A stretch of 31,588 bases of DNA, taken from the NCBI GenBank assembly GCA_001701165.1, contig DAAP01000018.1, positions 1 to 31,588 on the forward strand, written 5' to 3'. Positions 23,205-29,021 of this stretch are shown piece after piece. Numbering within the stretch: position 1 is the first letter of the stretch; each line of letters starts with the position of its first letter. The DNA is from Bacteroidales bacterium H4. GTDB lineage: Bacteria; Bacteroidota; Bacteroidia; Bacteroidales; Muribaculaceae. The position numbers and the translations under genes are program-made. The notes beneath the pieces are model-generated. The model saw only the letters and a program-made list of their open reading frames with translations, did no database searches and was not told the origin of the DNA.

Positions 23205-23404
23205 CGATATTTCGGCGAGAAATGGCTAAATACCGCAAATTAATCGGTTGTGCTCTTTTGCCCGGGACGTGTAATAGCCGTTTCTGCCGCTTTTGCATGG
23301 TCTTATGTGGCTGTCGTGGCTATTGATATATGTCTTGCGATTCGGGGGCTATATGATGGTACTTTGAGCCTGCTGTGGGCGCTATATTTCGGAGGGGTAG
23401 GGGC

Positions 23405-23444
23405 AAAAAAAAGTCCGAATACGCTTCGACAGCGGATTCCGGAC
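23405..23444 (-). terminator. Strong intrinsic terminator of a candidate small RNA
   Basis: GTCCG-G-AAT-C-CGCT, a 5-nt loop, AGCG-T-ATT-CGGAC: about twelve pairs with one bulge and one mismatch, followed on the minus strand by eight T residues. No coding gene ends here; the nearest upstream gene stops about 350 nt earlier. Confidence 0.88.
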
Positions 23445-23672
23445 CAGCCATTAGGCATTGTTGACTTCTAAAGTTCGGTTTCTTATTGCCACTACCATAC
23501 ATGTAGGTAGGGCTACATAAACCATTTGAGATTATATCATACTTACTTGTGTGCAATGCGATGGCTGTCCGGCCGGACGGTGGCGGCGTCTCACGATGGC
23601 GGTCGTCGCAGTGGCGTGCTTTGCTCTGCCTTTTATGTGGCGGAATGGGCTCGCGTGGATAGCTTTGCTTTG
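23405..23672 (-). ncRNA. Candidate structured non-coding RNA, 6S-like architecture
   Basis: A full promoter and a strong terminator enclose about 270 nt without a convincing ORF. The 3' half folds into a rod: CCGGAC-AGCCAT and GCATTG on the 5' side (23572-23554) pair with CAATGC and ATGGCT-G-GTCCGG on the 3' side (23460-23439). Then comes a large open internal bubble (about 30 and 16 nt), a GGTTT/AAACC helix, and an apical GCCCTACC / GGTAGTGGC hairpin. A closing stem, wide central bubble and apical stem is the 6S RNA (SsrS) plan, in which the bubble mimics an open promoter. Against this, about 100 nt of 5' sequence precede the rod, and GTCCGG is shared between rod and terminator, which also allows a switching RNA. 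The family name is inference. Confidence 0.45.
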
Positions 23673-23678
23673 CACTTG

Positions 23679-23709
23679 CAAAGTTATGCATTTATTGGCT
23701 GCAAGCCAA
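23679..23709 (-). promoter_or_regulatory. Promoter of the candidate small RNA
   Basis: TTGG (23709-23706), a 19-nt spacer and TAACTTTG (23686-23679) on the minus strand. This is the same form as at tRNA-Ser, and no start codon with an extended frame follows. Confidence 0.65.
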
Positions 23710-23795
23710 GGCTAATTAAAGTATGTTTGCTTCTTTTTAATTAAATTAACCATAAGGTTATGCCATTTTGGTTTGCATGGCTTAGCGTATGGTGT

Positions 23796-24803
23796 TTATT
23801 GTTGCGGTTCTTTGGTGTCGGGTGCAGGCTGTGTTCGGTCTGCTGACTTTTCCGGCTGTGCATCGCTGTCAGTGGTGGAAATTGCAGGGATTTCGTCCTC
23901 CGGAATTTGGTCAGTATTGGCTCGGCGTTTATGTCCCAATGGAATGGTGTAGGATATGGTGATGGAGCCGCTTAGAGGTGAGGATGCGGTGCCGTAACCG
24001 GGGATATACCAAGGGTCGCCGCCGACAGGGTGGCTTTGGTGCAGTATGGTGTGATAGCGTAATGCCCAGCCGGCGCTGATATTGCCCCATAGGCGTACGC
24101 GCAGGCCCAGCACTATTTCCAGCCATCCGGCCGAGGCACTTTGTGATGGGATATCGAAGGTAGTCTTGTCGCCCCAATATGTACCGGGGTCGGTGGCGCC
24201 TGTAACTTCGTATTTGAAGGAAGCAAAGCCGTAGCGCAGTCCGCCGTAAAGTTGGTAGGCGGGATTGGAATTGAACAGGAAGTTATAGTCCATGCCCAAT
24301 TTGGCGTAAGGTGCCAGAGGTGAGCGGTAGGTGTATCCGTATTCGTCGGCATTATGGCGTGCCTGTCCCAGTCCGATTTCGACAGCGGGAATGTAGCGGT
24401 TGTGCATATTCAGTCGAATGTCAACGCCTCCGATACCATAGTCCTGACCAAATGCACGCATCACGGGATCCCAGATATTAAGCCCGATGCTAACTTCGTA
24501 AATCTTGGGGTATAGCATTTTGGGCTTTTTTGGCAGCATAGTCGAGTCTACCCATTCGGTACCGGTGACGGTGTCTACCATAACTGTTTTGCCCTGATCA
24601 TCGGTGTATTGCGTGGAGCGAGCTCGACGTGCTTCCAGTGCTCGCTGACGTATCAATGCCGAGTCTACGGGCGCGCGCATGGGCGATGTCGGGGTCACGG
24701 GGGTGATGCGGCGCTGGGCATCGGCGTTGCCGGGAAATAAAGGCAGCAGCATCAGCAGGGTTATGACGGCTGTGGCAAGTGTCTGGAGTCGTGGCGTGGT
24801 CAT
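23796..24803 (-). CDS. DUF6048-like predicted outer-membrane beta-barrel protein
   Basis: 335 residues. A signal peptide (about 29 residues, ending ADAQ) is followed by a low-complexity linker and then an aromatic, alternating-hydrophobicity region. That region contains VSIGLNIWDPVMRAFGQDYGIGGVDI, LNMHNRYIPAVEIGLG and GWALRYHTILHQ, which fit a small outer-membrane barrel of the Bacteroidales family DUF6048. The last residues (about 295-335) form a charged tail after the barrel, without the usual terminal aromatic. Function is unknown. Its ATG overlaps the stop of the DUF6452-like lipoprotein gene by 4 nt, so the two are translationally coupled and probably act together in the envelope. Confidence 0.75.
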   Translation of the reverse strand: MTTPRLQTLATAVITLLMLLPLFPGNADAQRRITPVTPTSPMRAPVDSALIRQRALEARRARSTQYTDDQGKTVMVDTVTGTEWVDSTMLPKKPKMLYPKIYEVSIGLNIWDPVMRAFGQDYGIGGVDIRLNMHNRYIPAVEIGLGQARHNADEYGYTYRSPLAPYAKLGMDYNFLFNSNPAYQLYGGLRYGFASFKYEVTGATDPGTYWGDKTTFDIPSQSASAGWLEIVLGLRVRLWGNISAGWALRYHTILHQSHPVGGDPWYIPGYGTASSPLSGSITISYTIPLGHKRRANTDQIPEDEIPAISTTDSDAQPEKSADRTQPAPDTKEPQQ

Positions 24804-25306
24804 TGCTCGGATATGCGGAAGTAGATGTTGAGGTTGACGTCTTCGAGATTGGTGACCTCGGCTTGTGCCACACTGACGCTGTCGATGAGGTGTGTGGTGG
24901 ACGTTGCCCCGGTGATGGTGTAGCGGTACATGGCGCCGCAGTCGTCATCGGCCAGCCATGGCGATGATGTGTATGTCAGCGTAAGGGTGTCGTTGAGACG
25001 GTCATTGTCCAGTCCGGCATAGCGGTAAGCAATGCACCAGCGCACACTTGATGCGGAATATCGTAGTGGCAGGTATTGTTTGGATACGGCCGTCCCGGCA
25101 CTTACCAGCAGGCTGTCGCCGGCCACGCCTATGCCATGAATGTCGAGCGAGTCGAGGGTTGCAACCTCGCCGGTGGCGCTGTTGCGTAGTTGGGCTATGG
25201 GCATGGCACTGCGCATCTCGGTGCATCCGTCGCTGTTGCATCCGGGGGCAATGGCAGCGGCGGCGATGGCGGCGGCACAAGCGCTCAGTGTCAATACTTT
25301 TCCCAT
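24800..25306 (-). CDS. DUF6452-like lipoprotein
   Basis: 168 residues from the ATG at 25306, which opens MGKVLTLSACAAA and gives a lipoprotein signal with a lipobox-like IAPGC (Cys23). Longer upstream frames only read through the nitroreductase gene. The mature part starts NSDGCTEMRSAMPI and ends in DVNLNIYFRI. DGC near the start and the paired downstream DUF6048-like barrel fit the Bacteroidales family DUF6452, of unknown function. The start overlaps the 3' end of the nitroreductase gene by 16 bp and the stop overlaps the barrel gene by 4 nt. Confidence 0.75.
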   Translation of the reverse strand: MGKVLTLSACAAAIAAAAIAPGCNSDGCTEMRSAMPIAQLRNSATGEVATLDSLDIHGIGVAGDSLLVSAGTAVSKQYLPLRYSASSVRWCIAYRYAGLDNDRLNDTLTLTYTSSPWLADDDCGAMYRYTITGATSTTHLIDSVSVAQAEVTNLEDVNLNIYFRISEQ

Positions 25307-25842
25307 CGGATGATGTCGTTGAGGTCCTTGCGTGTCTTGGCCGGTACGGGAGCAGGACTGCCATCGGCTTCGGCGGCGGCATAGCCAAGGGGAATCAAGG
25401 CTACAGGCTCGACTTCGGCGGGCAGGCCCAGGGCATCGCGTGCGGCTTCGACATCGAAGCTGCACACCCAGCAGGTGCCAAGGTCCAGCGCTGCCGCCGC
25501 CAGGCAGATGTGCTCGACGGCTATGGCTAAGTCTATGTCTGTATGGTCTTTGTCATCCGAGGGGCGGTGCCATGCCTGTTCGTGATGGCCGCAGGCAACG
25601 ATGAGGACGGGTGCATCGACAAAGGACGGGCGCGAGGCGTGCAGCAGGCGTTGGCGTGTGGCCTTATCGCGCACTACAACGAAGGTCCAGGGCTGGCGGT
25701 TGCAGGCGCTGGGCGCCAGTTGGGCTGTTTCGAGGATGGCTTTGACGATAGAATCATCCACGGGCGCCGAGGCATCATAGAGACGGCACGAGTAGCGCTC
25801 GCGTACAAGGTCGTAGAAGTATGGGTATTTGCTTATTGACAT
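25291..25842 (-). CDS. Nitroreductase-family flavoprotein
   Basis: 183 residues. RERYSCRLYDASAPV (the Arg-Ser-x-Arg FMN-phosphate motif of the family), QLAPSACNRQPWTFVVV, and the late ALIPLGYAAAE are all standard nitroreductase elements. The protein should bind FMN and reduce small electrophiles with NAD(P)H; its physiological substrate is unknown. Cytosolic, no signal. It follows the GT2 gene by about 60 nt, in a spacer carrying a copy of a repeated TGAGAATAATGG-type motif, and overlaps the DUF6452-like gene. Confidence 0.93.
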   Translation of the reverse strand: MSISKYPYFYDLVRERYSCRLYDASAPVDDSIVKAILETAQLAPSACNRQPWTFVVVRDKATRQRLLHASRPSFVDAPVLIVACGHHEQAWHRPSDDKDHTDIDLAIAVEHICLAAAALDLGTCWVCSFDVEAARDALGLPAEVEPVALIPLGYAAAEADGSPAPVPAKTRKDLNDIIRWEKY

Positions 25843-25904
25843 GGTTGCTTTTTATGGGAATTATGGGAGAAATGAGAATAATGGTAGCTATGGATTATTA
25901 TTCG

Positions 25905-26885
25905 TCATTTTTGGACGACGTCGCGGTCCACGCCCAGGGTCTCGCTGATTTCGTAATGGTTGCGGTCGGCCGAGTTGCGTACTATCAGTTCGCCTACAAA
26001 TCCGGCGAGGAACAACTGGCAGCCCAATATCATCAGTACCAGAGCGATATAGAAATACGGCGAATCGGTCACCAGGATGTAGTGTAGCCCGTGGTAGAGG
26101 TTGTAAAGCTTGATGGCGCCCACGCATATCACTGCCACAAAGCCCAGAAAGAACATCAGCGAGCCTATAAGGCCGAAGAAATGCATGGGCTTGGCGCCGA
26201 ATTTGCCGGTAAACCACAACGTCATCAGGTCAAGGTAGCCGTTGACAAAACGATCGAGGCCGAATTTGGTTTTGCCGTACTTACGAGCGCGGTGCTGCAC
26301 CACCTTTTCGCCTATGCGGGTGAAGCCTGCGTTCTTGGCCAGATAGGGGATGTAGCGGTGCATATCGCCGTAGACTTCGATGTGTTTCACCACCGGGGCG
26401 CGGTAGGCCTTGAGGCCGCAATTGAAGTCGTGCAGGTTCTTGATGCCGCTCACGCGTCGCGCCGTGGCGTTAAACAACTTGGTAGGTATGGTCTTGGACA
26501 GCGGGTCGTAGCGTTTTTTCTTGTAGCCGGACACCAGGTCATAACCCTCTTCGGTAATCATGCGGTATAATTCGGGGATTTCGTCCGGGCTGTCTTGCAG
26601 GTCGGCGTCCATGGTGATGACCACATCGCCCTGCGCGGCGGCAAAACCCGTATTCAGCGCCGGCGACTTGCCGTAATTGCGGCGGAACGAGATGCCGCGC
26701 ACATGCTCGGGATTGGTCTCGCGCAGATGCGTGATGACTTCCCATGAGTCGTCCGTGGACCCGTCATTCACAAAAATGATTTCGTAGCTGAAGCCGTGCT
26801 CGTCCATGACGCGGCGTATCCAACCTTCCAGCTCCGGGAGCGATTCGGCCTCGTTGTACAGAGGCACTACCACTGATATATCCAT
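25905..26885 (-). CDS. GT2 glycosyltransferase, polyprenyl-phosphate sugar transferase type (DPM1/GtrB-like)
   Basis: 326 residues from the ATG at 26885, placing the GT-A motif ISVVVPLYNEAESL at the N terminus; the upstream ATG at 26909 would add eight residues of no known role. Asp41 in VNDGSTDD and the DxD-type Asp93-Ala-Asp95 in ITMDADLQDSPDE are the nucleotide-sugar and metal sites. HDFNCGLKAYR and two C-terminal membrane helices (about 225-250 and 265-290) fit DPM1/GtrB enzymes, which transfer a sugar to undecaprenyl phosphate at the inner membrane. It follows the DUF4199 gene by about 65 nt, a common pairing in Bacteroidetes. Confidence 0.93.
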   Translation of the reverse strand: MDISVVVPLYNEAESLPELEGWIRRVMDEHGFSYEIIFVNDGSTDDSWEVITHLRETNPEHVRGISFRRNYGKSPALNTGFAAAQGDVVITMDADLQDSPDEIPELYRMITEEGYDLVSGYKKKRYDPLSKTIPTKLFNATARRVSGIKNLHDFNCGLKAYRAPVVKHIEVYGDMHRYIPYLAKNAGFTRIGEKVVQHRARKYGKTKFGLDRFVNGYLDLMTLWFTGKFGAKPMHFFGLIGSLMFFLGFVAVICVGAIKLYNLYHGLHYILVTDSPYFYIALVLMILGCQLFLAGFVGELIVRNSADRNHYEISETLGVDRDVVQK

Positions 26886-26950
26886 ATATGTGTATTTTAT
26901 TGATTTCAAAAAAACTGTGAGAATAATAGGAACTATGAGAATAATGGGGG

Positions 26951-27577
26951 CTACCGCTTGTGCGGCCTTCGGCGTTTGGCGTTATTTCTCAGCGCCAAAG
27001 GCGTCAGCAGTAGCGTGGCTGAGCATCCGCCGAACATAGCCAGCAGCATTACAAACATGGACGACTGTATGGCTGACGGGATGTGCCCGTGCGCCACCAA
27101 CGAAGCCATGGCACGCCCCAGGCCGTTATCGCCCTGAGTTACGGCCAGTTGTCGCATCGTTAAGTCGGTCCATTGCGGTTCGGCATATCCCAAATACAGA
27201 TACACCGTCAAGCCCAGCAGTATGCAGCCGCAGAAAACCATAGTGAATCCCTGCATCAGCGCCACCGCCGGATGTGGTTGCTCAGACAGCGAAGTCAGCC
27301 ACCGACTTGTGCAGTAGTACATTGCAACCGGTACGCCGATAGCAGCCACAGCCGCCAAAGCCCCGACCCATACGCAATGCGTAGTCCAGACAATAGCCAG
27401 TGCCGTCAGCGACATCAGCCCCCCGACGACCACTCCGTCATCAATGCGCCGTGCCCTCGCGCTGCCCTTGCCGTCAGCCTTAAAGGTCGAGTCGGCATTG
27501 CGTGCCTTATCTGCCTTGTCCGTCATTGCGCGTTCTGTCGTGTCCTTATTATGTCCTAATATGTTCTCTTGTGTCAT
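26951..27577 (-). CDS. DUF4199 family membrane protein
   Basis: 208 residues: a charged N-terminal tail of about 45 residues, then four membrane helices (around 47-67, 70-90, 105-130, 170-197), and a basic C terminus. The helix content and its place directly in front of a GT2 gene fit DUF4199. Its function is unknown; a role with the glycosyltransferase, for example in lipid-linked sugar handling, is inference. A good promoter lies 38 nt upstream. An internal ATG 17 codons in is possible but less well placed. Confidence 0.75.
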   Translation of the reverse strand: MTQENILGHNKDTTERAMTDKADKARNADSTFKADGKGSARARRIDDGVVVGGLMSLTALAIVWTTHCVWVGALAAVAAIGVPVAMYYCTSRWLTSLSEQPHPAVALMQGFTMVFCGCILLGLTVYLYLGYAEPQWTDLTMRQLAVTQGDNGLGRAMASLVAHGHIPSAIQSSMFVMLLAMFGGCSATLLLTPLALRNNAKRRRPHKR

Positions 27578-27614
27578 TTTGCGTGTTCCCGAACCTTCCG
27601 GGCACTATGACCTG

Positions 27615-27645
27615 CAAATTTACGCACTTTTTCCCACCTGTGCAA
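27615..27645 (-). promoter_or_regulatory. Promoter of the DUF4199-GT2-nitroreductase operon
   Basis: TTGC (27645-27642), a 19-nt spacer and TAAATTTG (27622-27615) on the minus strand. Start near 27608, leader about 30 nt. Confidence 0.7.
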
Positions 27646-27926
27646 CAGCCCGAAAATGCCTCCTTTGCCGTCCCCCCCCCGAAAGAATCCACTAAGAAGT
27701 GCAACGGCGTCTCCACTCGCCCCCCCCTCGTAGTTTGCCCACTTTCCCACCGAAACGCCCGCCATCCCATCCCCCCAAAAAGAAAGTTGACTTTTTTCTC
27801 GAAAAAATCATTTTTTTCATTTACCTTTCCCCTCCCTTCGGTATATACACACAGACGCCGCCCCCAAAGGCCATCGTCCAAAACAAATAACAACCAAATC
27901 AACTAACAACTAAAAACAATAAAATC
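27646..27926. other. Divergent intergenic region with long C tracts and an A/C-rich leader
   Basis: Holds C9 (27672-27680), C8 (27720-27727) and C6 (27771-27776) on the plus strand, a TTTTTT-CTCG-AAAAAA hairpin near 27791-27806, and a weak -7 candidate TACCTTTC (27822-27829) for the plus-strand cassette. The last 40 bases before the 91-codon gene are almost only A and C with T (ACAAATAACAACC...), a leader type common before well-expressed Bacteroidetes genes. It separates core from cassette. Confidence 0.5.
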
Positions 27927-28202
27927 ATGGCAGAATCAAATGACAACTGGGAATATATCGGTAAGGTCAATCTTTTTGAAAATAATAAGCGATTAGAATC
28001 TTGGAGCAAATTATATGTGAAACATGTAGAAGGTAGGCCGTTTTATTGCTTAAAAGAGTCTAGGTTATGCTTTGATGTTTATTGCTGGACAGTCTTCAAA
28101 TGTGTGGATAATAACCGTTATAATGCTTTTGTTGAATTTGAGGGATGTGACGAAGTGTTTTATAGGTGCTATCTTAACGTTCCGACTTGGGATAAGCTGT
28201 AA
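27927..28202 (+). CDS. Small orphan protein, 91 aa
   Basis: A complete 91-residue soluble frame, MAESNDNWEYIGKV to VPTWDKL, with no signal peptide or membrane helix. It is rich in aromatic residues and has five cysteines (at 41, 48, 52, 58, 74 and 81 region). I recognise no family. The A/C-rich, structure-poor leader before its ATG suggests it is really translated. It is first of the AT-rich plus-strand cassette, followed after 56 nt by the two-TM protein. Its codon choice is clearly more A/T-ending than that of the minus-strand genes. Confidence 0.6.
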   Translation: MAESNDNWEYIGKVNLFENNKRLESWSKLYVKHVEGRPFYCLKESRLCFDVYCWTVFKCVDNNRYNAFVEFEGCDEVFYRCYLNVPTWDKL

Positions 28203-28258
28203 CTAAAGGGACTGAGCTAATGTGTGTAATGTTCTGTTTTGTCATAGAATAATATCGA

Positions 28259-28951
28259 ATGAAAACGAGTGTTAACCGTATGCTCAGACGTTGTCTGTGC
28301 AAATGCAGCACAAGAGCGTATATACGTAATGGTAGACTGCTGTCAAATGGGTATATATGTTGTATCAGCCTTGGTGCTATTGTTGCCTTGGTCGTAATGG
28401 GACTAAGAGAAGTTTGTGGCAATATAGTTGTATCGATGATTACTAGCCTTGTAGCGGCCTCTATATTCTACTTTTTCAATGATTATCTGCCTGATTTAAA
28501 ACGGAAAATCAATGGGCGTAAAATTGTCGAGATTTGTTTCTGCGATATCAGAGATAGTTTTTATAACATCTTTCGGTGCGTTAGCCCATTTTGGCTTGAT
28601 AGTAGTCCATTAGAGAAGTTCGTTGAACGGTTTAAGGATTGTGATTTGTACGAGAAGTATCCATCCTATTCTGATGTCACGAGGGTCGAATTTATAAATC
28701 AAGAATTGGATACGATAAAAAATATGTCGGAAACAATTATTGGTACATATGGAGATTTGTTGTCAAAAAATGAATTGGACTATATCGGGAAGTTGCTGAC
28801 ATCAATGGCGGTGAGAAATAGAGTTTGGCCAAGAGATTTTGAAAAAGAAAGCATGTGCGAGAACTATGATTATTATTCAAATCAAAAAGAGTTCGCAAAG
28901 GAGCTGTTAGCGTTACACGAAGATCTTAGAAGAAAAATGTCTTGTGAATGA
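28259..28951 (+). CDS. Two-TM membrane protein with helical cytoplasmic domain, 230 aa, unknown family
   Basis: A basic, cysteine-rich N terminus (Cys12, 14, 16) precedes two membrane helices at about 31-49 and 53-72. After them comes a charged, mostly helical domain of about 155 residues (DYLPDLKRKINGRKIVEICF, then a C-terminal KEFAKELLALHEDLRRKM). I recognise no family. The layout, a short membrane anchor plus a cytoplasmic domain, occurs among membrane effectors of anti-phage systems, but that is analogy only. It lies between the 91-aa gene and the VWA-WG gene, 70 nt before the latter. AT-rich, with AGA and ATA codons used freely. Confidence 0.65.
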   Translation: MKTSVNRMLRRCLCKCSTRAYIRNGRLLSNGYICCISLGAIVALVVMGLREVCGNIVVSMITSLVAASIFYFFNDYLPDLKRKINGRKIVEICFCDIRDSFYNIFRCVSPFWLDSSPLEKFVERFKDCDLYEKYPSYSDVTRVEFINQELDTIKNMSETIIGTYGDLLSKNELDYIGKLLTSMAVRNRVWPRDFEKESMCENYDYYSNQKEFAKELLALHEDLRRKMSCE

Positions 28952-28993
28952 TTTTGTGAAGTCTGATGAAGACGTGAATTGAAAATAAATGCA

Positions 28994-29001
28994 TAACTTT
29001 G
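28994..29001 (+). promoter_or_regulatory. -7 box before the VWA-WG gene
   Basis: TAACTTTG matches the -7 element exactly, 20 nt before the ATG. The -33 side is poor, and the leader would be only about 14 nt. It would allow separate transcription of the VWA-WG gene. Confidence 0.45.
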
Positions 29002-29021
29002 AAGCGTAAAATATAAGAATT

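Noticed and set aside
23250..23471. A plus-strand 73-codon frame with a hydrophobic start upstream of prfB
   Set aside because: No ATG start, and it crosses the small-RNA terminator in antisense; no promoter is seen on that strand.
27549..27902. A 117-codon minus-strand frame across the divergent region between DUF4199 and the 91-aa gene
   Set aside because: It spans the DUF4199 promoter and runs into that gene in another frame, gains its glycines from the G tracts, and matches no family. A chance frame is more likely.
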